From: Lumbricus terrestris
Lineage: Eukaryota > Annelida > Clitellata > Crassiclitellata > Lumbricidae
Direction of reading: 5' to 3'
Assembly (NCBI GenBank): GCA_949752735.1
Contig: OX457046.1
Coordinates: forward strand, 37,205,007 to 37,269,006
Length of the DNA stretch: 64,000 nt
Under the pieces are notes generated by a model. That model did no database searches, was not told the DNA's origin, and saw nothing but the letters and a program-made list of their open reading frames with translations. Shown here in pieces: positions 10,040-24,290 of this stretch (its first letter is position 1; the number at the start of each line of letters is the position of its first letter). The position numbers and the translations under genes were made by a program.

Positions 10040-13000
10040 TGTAGAAGTGCATAGTTAATTAATCTATGCTAATTAATTGCGCACGTTGGAATAATTGATT
10101 GTCCAGTTAATTACGGTGCCGAGCGGCAGACAGCTAGACCTCCTGCGTGACCTGAGGAATTGTGTTTTATCGAACTGAACGCCATCAATATTGTCCTGTC
10201 CGACCATTCCAAGCGTTCACTGCAGGCTGCAGCTGTGCTATAATTTTTATGCACAATTCTAATGCACGCGCAATGTCATGTAGGCTACGTACTGATTTTT
10301 TATTTTATTTTTATTGCATAGCCTACACAGGATTACAGGTGCAGACGCACCCGACCAACTCAACCTGATTGTGACGATGTTGTTGTTGTTGTTTTGGTAA
10401 AAAATCAGTTTTCAGGTGGTCCTATAAAATTAATTATTGTACGTGAGTATAGCCTACGGTACAATTTTATTAGACTCGAGCCAGATTTTTGAACAAAGTG
10501 TGGAATAATTGTGAATATGGTTATTGCAATAAAAACTGCACCAGATCCACTCGGAAACAATGGCTTGAATGCTGCTGGAAGCCTCACGGTCGTGTGCAAA
10601 ATTTGACTCATTCATATCAAGTCTAGACCTACTGGTAAAACTACGTAGGCCTACTGTAATTAAAAGAAACACCTGCCATAGCTAGATTATGCATCCAATG
10701 GCTACTACAGCGGAGAAAGCTCAGGTAAAATGCCTGCTAAAATGTCTTTGCCCTGATCGATACATGCCCTGCCAGAATTTCTGTCAAGAATTCTGTTGAG
10801 ACATAGGCCTAGACTATTCCTGCGCATTTTAGGACTGCTTGTAGGCCTACGGCGATGGCTATATGCTCTGGTTCAATTACGTCTCTGCAAGGAGCCACGT
10901 AGGCCTATACGTACCAGCAACTACGGTAAAATAGCGCGGGAGTCTTCTGTAGGCCTAGTGATCTTCTTGGTCAAAGCTATTATGAGTAGGCCTAGGCCAA
11001 GAGCAAGGAGTAGAGAAACGTTAATACTGGCAATTAATGTTTTCCTTTTACGCAAGTAGGGAATGGCAAATTCATGTTAAGTGTTCGAGTTTTACTGTTT
11101 TTACTGCACGTGTAATTTGTTTTTGACTTCTGAATTCTGTGTCGAAGTAGGGCCTACCGGGTACATTGTCTTATGCATTAATTAATCTTATCTAATCTAA
11201 TCTAATTTCGGCTTCAAACCGTTGATGCGTGGAACAACAATTACGGCGCTTACGGAAGACGAATCATAATTAGGCCTATTATAGGCCTAAATTTCGTTGT
11301 TGTCAATGATTGTTGTAGATTTTGAGGTTCTTTTCTTGTTGCGTTAAGTTTCCTGCATTTCTGTTAATGTTGTCAACTTGAATTAGTTTTCGTTTTTCGT
11401 TACTTTGTTGTTCTTTGCTCGAAATTCTCATGAATTCTCAATCGTTTGTTTCAGATTCCATGTTGCATTCTTTTCATCTGCAGACTGTATCGGATTTAAT
11501 TTCGCGTAACACATATCTCTGTTAAATCGTTTGTGAAATAATTTATAGTAGCCTATAATAGGCCTATAGCTATACGCTAATTATATGCGTTTTCCTTTTT
11601 CTTGTTCTTTTGCATTTTTCTCTAAAAGCAAAATTGTATAATTAGATATCGGTTTTACCAGAACAGCTATAGTATCGGGGACCGAATGACGACACACTAA
11701 CCCTAAACCTAACCAACTCTCACGACGCCTACCCTAGCTGAGCCTAACCGCCACATCGATTCCCAATACTATTGTTATGCAGAAGTAGGCTTTTAGGGGG
11801 GAAGGTTAGAGCACTCTGTTCTTTTTCCAATCAGGTACGGTCATGTTATTCACCTGCTTATAGGCATTTACCACATTCTTTTCGAATAAGTTAAAATGCA
11901 AGCCAACTTTAAATTAATCCATCTATCCACCAGTGGTAGATTGTTTCGCTTCTAACTTCAGTTCGTCATGTTAAATGAACAATTCGTTGTGTAATCGTCT
12001 GTGTATTTTACGTGTAGCCTATGTTATGTTCACTGTTACAAAATGAAAAGTTGTCGAGTTGGATTTGTTAAATACCATTCAACCAGCAAAACTCCGAGAA
12101 CGTGAGGTAGGAGGCATAATAAACGATGTTACTGTATTTTACTGTAAGTCTATTTCCAAATTAAACACCATTTGGTAACGGATGTGACTTCACGTTTGCC
12201 TATGTCTTACTAGTTTTACAACTAAAATAAATAACTAATATACAAACTCAGCACACACTTGCATGAAGGTTGAATTTTCTTTTTCGCAATGTCAAGTGAA
12301 TATCTGCATATAAGTACATGTAAATATTATATATATATAGGCCTAACGGTCCAGTCATGAAATTTTCTAGCTTCACGAAGCTAAAAATTTCACAGATGAA
12401 TGCCACTGGTTAGAACACTTAATAATAAATTATCTGATAAAACAGGATTAAAAAATACCAGTAAATATGAAACAAGTAGTCAATATTGCACAGTTTAATA
12501 TTCATAGAGTGGAGAAGCCTACACGAAGGATAGGATAAATTACATCAGCCTTGCTGACAAACAGCCATGTTATTCATGAAATTAATTTTCAACTTGTTCT
12601 TTCTCTCTCATGATATAAAGATCCATGTACATGTATGATGCAAGAAATTCTCACATAGTGGACAACCCAAACGTACATGAATATGTGAAGTAGCATACAG
12701 CTGAATACAGTCCTTAGTTACCGTACATTGCTTATGCTAAACTGTTTGGTAGTCCACTGATTCACATGATTAAATGATTTGCTTTTCAACATAACAATAG
12801 TTTCAGTCCAACAAAACTCCAAATCAATTGTCAGGTCCCAACAATAGCAATATACCAAGCCTCAAAAATGCAACGATAGTCCCACACGCAGCGCTCAAAA
12901 TAACATATCTTGTTTGAAATGGCGTTGAATTAATACTCATCAAATGTCACATAATAATAATTACAGTAATGTGCAAACATGGGCAGCACCTATCCACTTT

Positions 13001-13680
13001 CAAAGTCGTTCGCAAACTATAAAGTAACGAAGCTAGCACTCTTTCGCATCTAACTACTATTATATCACTTTGAAATGTCAAACATAATGTAATTTTTCGA
13101 GATAAGTTCGTACAACACAATTAATTAATTAAAGCCTGAACACAAGTCACTCACAAAGGGGTCATCCACTTAGTAAGCATACAATTGACTGGAAAGATTG
13201 TGCCCTCCCTGTTGTACGCACAAACATTTTAAAAGTCCAACTTCTCCCTGTAGTACTTGTCTCATAGCTGTTCAGCGACTCAAGGCTCATAATAGACAAA
13301 TTATTATCAAGGTTTCACCCCCCCCCCAATTTTCCATGCGTACATACATTATCAGTAAACCTGTGCTTAAAATGTAAAAAAGATGTGCCTGGACGCCCCT
13401 TACCTCAGCAAATGCAGGCTATGCTAGCTAGCCTAAGAAGTGACAGGATGGAATTACAATTAGAAAATAAGTGCGTGGAGGCCATTCATGACCATCCAGT
13501 CAATCAATCTTTTAGCACCGATAGACCCACAAGTAAGCATATGCATTTGGGTTTGACATATGCCCTCCATGCGTACGTATTATTTGGATGACCCCAGAAG
13601 GTTAAGTGGTTCTCCATTCACAGCCATCAGATTCACAGTCGCAATAATTAATAAAATTGAAATCTTGATTAGCAATATTG
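10040..13680. other. Intergenic / 3' UTR region, no gene recognised
   Basis: No coding exon found. 10640-12350 is dense in TAGGCCTA. The part nearest 13690 probably holds the 3' UTR of the RBM26-like gene; no clear poly(A) signal was assigned. A lone 26-bp match to the 41950 satellite unit lies at 13384. Confidence 0.5.
11670..11771. mobile_element. Small TIR element (CTAACCCTAA-containing)
   Basis: Ends TAGTATCGGGGACCGA and TTCCCAATACTA, with the interior aacctaaccaactctcacga. A relative lies near 40977-41110. Confidence 0.4.
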
Positions 13681-13689
13681 TCGCCGCTG

Positions 13690-13767
13690 TTATCTCCTCC
13701 ACGATCTCTCCTCCTCATCGTCATCATCGTCTTCTTCGTCCAGGCCGACCAACTCGATGTTGTCGTC
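13690..13767 (-). CDS. RBM26: RBM26-like exon 23 (acidic C-terminus and stop)
   Basis: The acceptor is ttgtttttag. It encodes DDNIELVGLDEEDDDDDEEE and RSWRR before TAA at 13692-13690. The acidic run and final RSWRR match the family terminus. Confidence 0.93.
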   Translation of the reverse strand, partial: DDNIELVGLDEEDDDDDEEERSWRR

Positions 13768-16700
13768 CTAAAAACAAATACGAGATATTAATCTACAAAC
13801 CAACAGCAAGAAAATGGTTTCGCTATAGAATGGGATAGAACTAGACATTCATAGTCAAGATTTGTTTTGGTTGGGCATCAAAACTAGCAATACAAATTTC
13901 ATCACTTTAATAAAAATGTGAACGAGACAAATTTTGTTTAGTAAATCCAGCATATCAGATGCAAGGGCGGATACAGAAATTATTCTCGATGGGGGGGCCA
14001 AAATTTTGGGTCTTGGTCCAGGAAACAGGGAAATAATTTCGTCTGGGTCGCCGAAAAATCTGACCTTTTTTTGGACATCAGTCTCGAATTTATCCGCCCT
14101 TCGTCCAAAACACTGATGACCTTCCTTGCGGGTGCGGGGAACGGACATACGAACCTACTCACGGGGGAGGGGAGGAGCAAGTCAACTTTTTGGGCCAGAA
14201 TAGCTGGTAAAAAATTAAGAAATTTCTAAATGGGGGGGGACCCTGGCCATTTTGGCCTCCTGGATCCGCCCCTGTCAGATGGCACGTATTCAGAAAACGA
14301 AATTTATTTTCAGGTTTAGCTAACTAAAACTCGAAGATCTTGTTATTCTGTGTCTAATTATCCTGTTGCACAAATCTCAATCACTTCACTTCTAAGCTGA
14401 GTTTGCCTTGACGCCATAATTTTGGTATGTACAACAAAATTTACTTAGAAACAATTATGAATGTTACTACAAACATTATTAACGTAAGCAAGTAAATGCT
14501 TGTTTGTATGTGCACTTGCTATAGCGCCCCTTCAAGCTCACTACTCAGAGGCGCTCACGACTACGGCGCGGACACTGCATCGGAGTTTCACACCGAAGCG
14601 CTGAGCAATTGCAAGTGAAGGACTTGCCCAAGGTCCCTACGTGGCGACTTGAGGTGGATTCAAACCTGCAACTCACTGGCTGCAAGGCAACGAACATACC
14701 CACTACACCACTGCGCCCCACAAATGCGAATATAAAACAGTCAGTTGCCACACGAAGAGCAACATTACACGATACAGATCAAGATGTTTAAACCAAACGA
14801 CAAATAGCGAGTTTCAAGGCATTTCGAAACAGAAGCGACGGAATTCAAAGCACTCGGTACGACCAACGCGATCAAAACTCTTAAACTAACCTCCTCTGTT
14901 GATGCAGCCATGTCCCGATTCTGGAGATCAACGGAACACAAGAATTTCTGATCTGTTTCCTCAGATTCACGATCTTCACTCAGCTTCGGTCCTGTTACGA
15001 TCACATGACCAGACGACTTGTTCTTGTTTGGCAAGTTTTCTCCGGTTGGACTCTTCTTCAAGTCTGTGATCACCGGTTGCTTGACGGTGACTCCCGTGTT
15101 TTCTCGTTCCGTTCCCGTATTCAGCTCCGACAAGACCGACTTCTGCCACACCATCGCCAGCTTCTTAGCTTTAAACGTGCAACCTTCGGCAGCAACCTGC
15201 AAAACACACATGTATAAATTGTAACACAATAATAATAATAATCTTCGTTTAATTAATTATATCGGTGGCCTTTCGAGGTACTTTAGCTGAGCCAGTTCCA
15301 GAGGAGATATAACAATAGCATGCTGCTTCCCTAGTTAAAAACAAATTATAATAATCTTTGATTAAAAATAATATTAATTTTCGTTTGATAATAATAATCT
15401 TCTTTGATAATAATAATAATAATAACAATAATTGTTTGATAATAATAATCTTTGATTAATAATTAACAATAATCTTCAATTAATTGCAAACCGAGATACT
15501 GCAGCATGATTACAGCAATTCATACTATTACAGGATTCTAATTTAGTTGTTTGGCATCCATGCAAGGCGAGCACCATGTCCTGCTCATTTTACCAATGAC
15601 ATCTGCCAAATGGAAGGTTGAGTTGGCCGCTGGGAGTTAGTGGAATGTGCTGTTTGTGCAAGAGTGTTTACCACTACCTGTAATATTATGTAATCTATCA
15701 GTAATTATGTATGTACAGTTTTGCGCAAAATCTACAATCTAAAAACGGACTTTGCACTGCAACAGTTTCAGCCTCAAACCTTTGCTTTCTGCATAACAAT
15801 ACAATGCATCTAACAATCTATAATCGTCGGATGCTTTCAAGTATTTTCTTTCATTAATAGCTAATGTAGCGCACGAATTAACGCTCAAACCTAGTACCTA
15901 CTAAACTGTTAGGATGTCAATATTAAAATTTTAAAATAAAACTATTCAAATGAAGAAATTATATTCACACTTTTAACACCCAACTCATTTCTACATTAAA
16001 ATTATATCGATTGCAGTTCAAAAAGTTCACGTGAACAAATAAGCCGCTGACCTTTTCCGCAACGATTCTCGACTTGAAGCTGACGAGTAGAGACGGCACG
16101 GTCGTATCAAAACTGTGGCTGTCCAACGCTCCAAAGCTCTAAAAAAATAATAAAAAGAATTACTGCAACGCCTCAGAGTGGCACAGCGTAAGCAGAATCC
16201 TCCAGTACTCAAGTGGTTACTTGGAAGTGTAAGTTTGGGATCTAGGCTTCCAGGGTCATGGGAAGGATCTCACACTGTTGAAACCTGGGTTTTCAGGTCA
16301 GATTGGCACAGAATTGAAGACAAGCTTATGGTAGGAGAAATGGCAATTACAACAGAAGAAAGGCTCAGTACTTTGCAGTATCCTAAGCAGTGGCGCAGCC
16401 AGGAATTTGTGATGGGGGGGGGGTGCATGGCCTGGCCGGATGCCCTTCAGGACACCAACCCAACAATATTACAGTAAATAAAAAGGGAATAAAGTAAGAA
16501 AAACAATTGTTACTACAAGCAATTGTTTTTTCTTATTTAAGTAGATAAATAACTTCTAAAAAAAACTTTTTTCCTAAGTCAATGGGGAGGGGTTTAACCC
16601 CCGAAACTCCCTTGGCTATGCCGAGTTTGGTGACTTCATTTTGCCTAGCCATGGCAAATAATGGCCCGTCCTCTCCCTCGCCATCTGCACTTCCCACTGG

Positions 16701-19700
16701 TCAGCGCAGTCATTACAAAGAGTTACGATGCAGGGGGACCAGAACTGTAAACTGACCTACTGACCGATTGGTCAACAATACAACGCTCTTTAATACGACT
16801 AAAGCAACACAGCAGAGCATAGAAAACATGGACACTGACCATGATGTGTGCAAGAAGTTCATCCTTTTCTTCCACTTGAAATCCAGTCACGAGTAGCTGC
16901 TTTGGACGTCGATCCACCGCCAGTGGGTTCATTCGGTAACGGGGTACTGCCCACCGCCGACCCACAGCGGCCGACCCTCCCCTGCCTCGACCTCGAATGA
17001 ACCCGCGACCTTGACCCGCACTGTTAAATATTCCTAATGACGTAGCCTACAACATAAACCAGAATTGCATTGATAAAATTATTCTAACAGTCTGCATACA
17101 TGTTTGTGTATAACTAAAAAAGCATGAAAACAGTACTTTTCAGCAGGCATTAGGTGGAAAGCACTCCTGAGTAGTAAGCGCTATAATAAGAAAGTAAGTA
17201 AGTAGCAATGTAGTAGTAATGAATGAATAAACGTGTGTTTGTGCATCAACACACCAGTTAGCACACTTAATAAGGCACATTTAAGTTGAATTATTATTTA
17301 AAACATTCCATGACAACAGAAAAGTTCAATATCTGTGGGCAGTCACATGTTGCTGAGCCAAAACAGCAGATTCCTAAATACAGTTGACAAACAACAGCAA
17401 GACTTACTGAGTTCCTGAAGCAAACAAACAATGCTTTTCCCAGGACAGACAAAGGATATGGAACAATTATTGTGCAACGTGATCCATTGCAACGGCCCAG
17501 AATGTGCAAAAGATGTGTACAAGTGCGGATAGTGAGTGTGCCACGACAAACTCATTGTTCCGATTCAACACGTTGTAACGAAAGATTTCTTTGCTTCTGC
17601 CCTAAATGCAGTTCATACATTGTGCAAAACATGTGAGACAATTCAACGTTACCTCCTCCTTCAGAACCATCACCCGCTTTCTTAGTTCGTCCGCATCGTG
17701 ACCTTCCTTCTGGCAGGTCATCAGCTCAAGCTCCGTATCAAGAATGGCCTTCTGAGCCTGAAATGGACACACAATCAATCAATCAATCAATCAAATCAAT
17801 CAAATCAATCAATAAGTCATTCAAAAAAGGTGTAACTCATCAGGGGAGGACACGGTCTATGATCGCAGAGTGCAGCTCCATTGTCATATTTGACCAGTCA
17901 AAGACAATGCATCTCTCCAACACAACTAGAAAACATCTACCTTTCCATTTTCATAACATCTATTGTTCTGACAATCTGACACCAATCAAGAGTTGAAGAA
18001 CTGTTTTAAAAATCACAATTCCCTCGACAGAACCTGTTGCGTGCCACGAGTCCCAACAACAGATCAAAAGAAATAAGATTTAAAGTCTGGGCTTCTCTTA
18101 GAAATTCTAAACACTTATACTTCTAATAATAATAATAATAGTCTCTTTATTCAACAATTCGGTTGACAGAACGCAACCGGTTACAGTGTACAATTATGCA
18201 GCTTAAACAATTCACAAGAACGGAGATCACAGAATACACAAAATACGGAATGAAGAGAGTGCTACATATCAATTATCGTCCTTCTTTTCTTGGATTCGCC
18301 ACAAGATCCAAATTTAACTGCAGAGGTAACACACCTAGTAACTACCTATTTACAATGTTGCGTGCACAGAAATTGAACTCCACTACTGTTCTGAAGAAAG
18401 GTGACACTAATCGTCCCTGATATGACACAGTGTAACCAAACAGCAACAAAGGAAGTGTAGAGAAATTCACAAACATACATAGAGTATAGAAACGGACAGG
18501 CTTACACACAAAAAGAAACTTACACATGCTTCAAGGTGCCCAGATACGCACAGACGCAGTCAAGATACGTGAAATGTAGTCTAGACATCTACCACAAGGG
18601 TGCAGACTACGGGTATATATAAGGGAATCAACGGGCTCAAACGCCGAGAAATAAACTACTGCCTATCAAATGTAACTTTCCATTCTCTGCGACTATGACC
18701 AATAGACCCCCCCACCCCCATTTCCTAGCTACGCTACTGGTGCAGACAATCACAAAGTTGGTTAGTTACGAAGACAAAACCTTCATACACGCAACAGAAA
18801 AGATGAACAGTTTCATACATGCTGCTTATCCTGGAAGATGGAACCTTTACCTTTCAAAACTGACCCCCCATACTCCGCAGTCATGTCAAAAAATGTCTAC
18901 GCCACTGGTGCAGACAATCACAAGGTGGGTTAGTTACGAAGACAAAACCCTCACACACGCAACAGAAAAGATGAATAGTTTCATACATGCTGCTTGTCTT
19001 GGAAGATAGAACCCTGAGCGAGACTGAGCTGAGAGTTGCTCGCTGATACTCCGGGCGACAACTTTCCGGAGCCACTGAAGCGTCTGACGTTGACCTTTCT
19101 GAGACTGCCCCTGGGCACGGTTGGATGAACGACCTTTGGACGTGGTTCCGCCGGTGCAGGTTTCGGCACGCCGGACACGGTCGACTTAACATCCTCGATT
19201 TTTGCGGCCAGCTTCTTAATTGTCTATGAAAGACAAATAGGTAAGTAAGTGTATTGTTTATTAAACAATTGCTAATCACACTTTGGTGTACCGCACACAT
19301 CTAATAAGCACAGTTTTAAAAGGTATATGGCACCCTAACAATGAATGTCTTAACAATAGATGTCCTAACAATAAATGTCTAAACAGTATATGTCCTAACA
19401 ATAAACGATCAGGTTGTCAACTGCGATGGATAATGTAGTCATGGAAATGGGTTGAGAAAAGATCAACCACTTCTCTGGTCCAGACAAAGAAAATTGCAGC
19501 ATTATGATGTCTAGTCTTATTCAAAAACATGTAGGTAGGCAGCTTCCCAACTCATAACAAAAATAAACCAAAAGTTACTATATTAATTAAACCTAGGTTA
19601 AGAGTTGATGTTGCAATTGTGGCGAGTTATCTGAACTGCATTTAAAACCTTTATTTAACTGGTTAAATGTAGCAAGCTGCGTTCTGACAACACGAAGTTT

Positions 19701-22700
19701 TGAATAAACAAAAATTGATTGGTTAACTTCAGCGAACTTAAGCCACAAGTCCAATTATGCGTCGAAGGTTGGTAGATCTGAATCTTAAGTGCAAATAAAC
19801 CTAAGTTGAGAAGTCGTTTACGTTTCCCAGACAGAAGCTGTGTCAGGAGAGGCCTAAGCTCACATGGTCTGCATAACAAACCATGCCTCATCTTGGATAA
19901 CCTGGAGAGGCACTTAACAGTAAACACTATCACTGAATGAATAAACAATTGAATCTTTTCCCAGGTAACTTTCACTCACGAAAGAATGCTTTCCGAGGAC
20001 AGACAAACTTACCTGTATAATACTTGCACGGTCCTCTGCACCAAGTGTAGCCTTGTCCTTTTCGAGTTTTTCAAACAAAGTCTGGATGGAAGAGACATCA
20101 CATTGTATCAGTTTCATTGTCGGCCACACAAAGTTCAAGTCTGCACATCATTTTGTTGCTTTATTGCAATGATACACAAACCCGGGGATGCCACTCCGAA
20201 GTCTAAAAAAGAGTCCGATCCGGATGAAAAAAGGCTAAAAAAGCTATAGCGAAAATTTCTAGGAAAAATACATGGATTTTTTCGCTTTGAAATTTCTGAC
20301 GACCTTTTAAAACTCCTTTTCCATATAAAATAAAATTTCTGATCACTTTTTTTAGTCTTTTGCTCCAAAATCTATAATTTTTTCCCAAATTCACAAAATT
20401 TTCGACTGTTTTTTACGTCTTTTGTGCATTTTCACCTTAAAAATCTATTTTATGTAAAAGAAGTCGAAGAAACCGCCGTGAGAAAAAAAGCTAGATTCCG
20501 AGCAAAAAATCCCTAGAAACCTAGACAAAGCCGAAAAACCTAAATCTAGGTGGAAAAAGCTATGAATGGCATCCCTGCACAAACCGTAAGACATTGCGGA
20601 TCAGAGAATGGTTTAAAGAAGTATTATAAAAGATGTCCGATTCTTTTACACTACACGGTTCTGGCTGTGCATCACAGTCATCTGCTTAGTACCAGAAAGA
20701 AATTAAAGCCGTCTTTTAATATTTCTGTACAACTACTTGTAAATGATGAGGTATCACTCAAAAGAGCTAAGGACTAACCGTCGGAATAAATAAATAAGAT
20801 TCTTACCTTCTGTTCGTTGAGATATTTCGTCAGAAGCATCTGTGATTGTTGCGTGACCTCTTCAATTTTCTTTGTCAATGCTGTCTGTAAAACACAAGTT
20901 GTTCTGCAAGTTAGACCTCAACCAGATTTTAAAATCTATCAATGAAACTGGATAAACAATGAAACAGATTAAACAATGAAACTGACTAAACAATTAAACT
21001 GGATAAGGAATTAAATTGGATAAAAAATTACAGCCAAACTTAACAGACAATTAACTCGGGAGAAACAGACATTCTATCAATAAAAATACAACGTTAAGTA
21101 AACACCACGAAAAGTAAGCAACCAATATGTCAAACCATCCCTGAACGCACATCCAACATTACCTTACTCAATCTAGAAACAATCACATGTGAACTGAACG
21201 TACAGACATTGTTGGTGGGAAGAGATGGCAAGGGAGAGGAATCACACAAATTCATATGCCCATGCTAAGAAAAGGAACTCGCTAACACTTCATACCCATT
21301 GCTGCTTCAGGGCTAGCTTAGGCGCCTTGTAACGGCACAGCAGCATCATTATTATTATCAGCTTAGGGGGCTGTTAATCTTTTTCTCCATCATCTTGTTT
21401 TAAATGCCAATAGGAGTGCTTACCTTTACAGGAAAATCTTTTGAAGGCTTTCGTTGTATTCTTGTAAGCGAGACTTCGTGTGTTGGGCGCAAATCAGTTG
21501 GTGTAGCATCACTGGCCGCTTTGGAGGGTGGCTTGCTTTCGTCAACAACCGAACCCTGTACAGCCGCTACATTCTAAATACGACAACATCGAGTCAAGCA
21601 AGCGAGAAACTTGATTTGTGGAACGATAGAACCCAGAATGTGACATGAAATCACAATGACACTTCTAAAACGAATACTGACTTTCAAGCAGTTACTTTAA
21701 AGTTCTTCTACTGAACCAGGATTGACTCAAATCAAAGGATTTTGGACATTCTGGTTACACACTTGCAATGCATGTTTAATTGTTTATTTTAATTTTCCAG
21801 TGCCATTTATTTTTCTGATACTGTAATTTTCTTTTTCCTTGGTGCCATCTTTTTATTTTTTTCTGGTGCCATAATTTTTTCTCATGCCATATTTTTTGTT
21901 TTCTGGGCATTGTTCTTTTCATTGCCATCTTTTTTGTTTTTTTGGGCATCATTGTTTTCATTGCCATCTTTTTTTGTTTTTTTTCTTTGCACCACTTTCT
22001 TTTTTTGGCACTCTTTTTTTGGCACAACAATTTTTTTTGGACACCATTGTAAACGTAAAATCAAAAAAATCACAAGAAACTAGTGAAAAAAATGCAATAC
22101 AGCATGTGAAAGACCAAAAGATCACATTGACAGGCAACATACATGGAGAAAGCCCTTGTCAGAAAGGCAATTTATCCTTATACCATAAGAATCGTTCAAT
22201 GCTAATAACAGAAAATTTCCATTTCAGTTTTGAAACCGAAGACCACAACAACAGAATCTTCAATTGATAAATAAACACAGACTTTAACGTAAATAGAGTC
22301 TTGCTCGCTCATAGGAGCCAAGAACTCTGAGGAGTCGCTAACTCGCCGAAACGCTGGAAGGCAACCTGTACAAACCAAGTTTGGCAACGATGGACGCGTT
22401 TTTGTCAGCCGGTTGTTGAGCTGAAGTTGATGACGCTCCGGGAAAACGTGTCTCTTTGGACGCTGCTGCGGGTCAGTGGTAGGCTGGGAGCCCACCTGGA
22501 AAAGGCATCATCAGACATTGTTATTTTATCAAAAAACATAATTGGAAAAACAATTAAAATGGATAAACAACAAAATTTGCTAAGCAATCACATTGGATAA
22601 ACAATTAAATTGGATTTTAAAAAAAGTGGACGAACAGTGAAAATGTGTGTGTGTACAGATGTGTATATAAGAGCACATTTAGTGAATTCAAACCAATGGA

Positions 22701-24253
22701 AACATTTGAGGAATTTCCAAATTTTTAAAAATTAATTCAGTGCATCCTGTGACAGTGTCCGTTGGGAAAAGAAAAAACTCTAAATGGAAACCCCAAATTT
22801 TTCATGTCTGTGCTCTTATAAAAATATAAATAGCATTTATATGTGTATATATACTACATTAATATGAAACATTTTTAAGCACCACTATCTAATGACGAAA
22901 CATCAACTGAGGGCGCTATGTAATATCAGTATCAGTAAAGGAGTGAAAGTCGTGTCACGGACATCAGCTTATTCAAACAATCGATTGATGAGAATTTATA
23001 TAGCATCCATTCAAGATCCCTACTCACTGGCATCCAATTAAGTGCCAGGCCAGAATCTGGGGAGGTCAACCGAGGAGACAACATGGTGGCAATTGGTGAC
23101 GACGGTAGTCATGTGTAGGAGGAGGAACCAGAATAGGAGGGCTTGATGAGTGAAGCTTTCACTCAAAAAGCCACACACACACACACCCACCCCACACACA
23201 CCGTCAGAAATTCCCCAACATCTGTAAACAAAAACAAATTCATCTCAGGTTCAACGTACATTCGTCTGCTGTGGTTCCACTGGTTGCTGCTGCTGCTGCT
23301 GCTGAGGTTTCTCCGAGTTGTGCCAGAAGATCTTGATGAAGCGGTTGTTAAGGAACGGTTCCTGCGAGCGATAGGCGGCCGACGCCTGAGCGCTGCTCGC
23401 AAACGACACGAGCGCCGCCTGAGCGTCTCCCTCCCATCCAACCTACAACGCAGAAATTCTACGTTAATTGCAAAAAAAACAATCAATGCAGGCATATTAT
23501 CAACATCGGCTTATTACCAATTGATGTGGATTATTGTTCATCATTAATTACAGGTAGCTCATTATTTATTGAATGATGTCACCGATAAAACAAGATGTTA
23601 ATCAATGCACAACGATAATAAGCAAATTCAATAAACAAAGTTCACACAAGCAATCCACAAATTCTGACGAACCCCTTTGAGAAGCAAAGAAAGAAATAAG
23701 ACATGCAAAACATATATATTATATATGTATAATATATATATATATATAAAATATATTATATAATATATTTATATACATTATATAAATGGCATCTTAAACT
23801 CAAAAGTGACAAAGTTCTCACATTAAAAACAAGCGATCCACAAAAACAAGCAACCCATGCCAATAGTAAATAAACCACCTAAAATATAAAGCCACGTTAA
23901 TGATAAACTCACATCAACAATAAACAACCCATATTATAAATGAAATTTTAAAAATGGGTGTTTGGTGAGTGTCTGTTCAACTAATTAAAGCATCCAGTTA
24001 CATCACTGAAGATTTTAACTATGAGTTGCATTTGATACCCATTGTTGTTAAAGGGTTAAACAATGCTCAGGCTACAGTAATGATACTTTTGAGCTTACCT
24101 GAAGATTGATGATGGTTCCAAACTTGGAGAAGTGATTGTTGATGTTGGCTATTGTGTTCTGGTCTCGTGGGATTTTGCGCATCTCCAGAGTCTTGTTGAC
24201 ATGACTAGAATTCTGACGAACACCTTCAAGAACCAAAGCAAGTAAGATAGGCA

Positions 24254-24290
<37 letters not shown>

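Noticed and set aside
11690..11735. Telomere-like CCCTAA repeats
   Set aside because: Only one or two imperfect units, and they sit inside a small TIR element that has a second copy near 40977.
15005..15229. Plus-strand open frames at 15.0-15.2 kb
   Set aside because: Antisense shadows of RBM26-like exon 22.
17021..17030. Acceptor tatttaacag for RBM26-like exon 20
   Set aside because: It breaks phase with exon 19; the acceptor tatgttgtag 26 bp upstream keeps phase and adds family-like GIFNSAGQGRG.
21776..22073. Lys/Met-rich minus-strand open frames
   Set aside because: T-rich simple repeat inside an RBM26-like intron; no homology or splice context.
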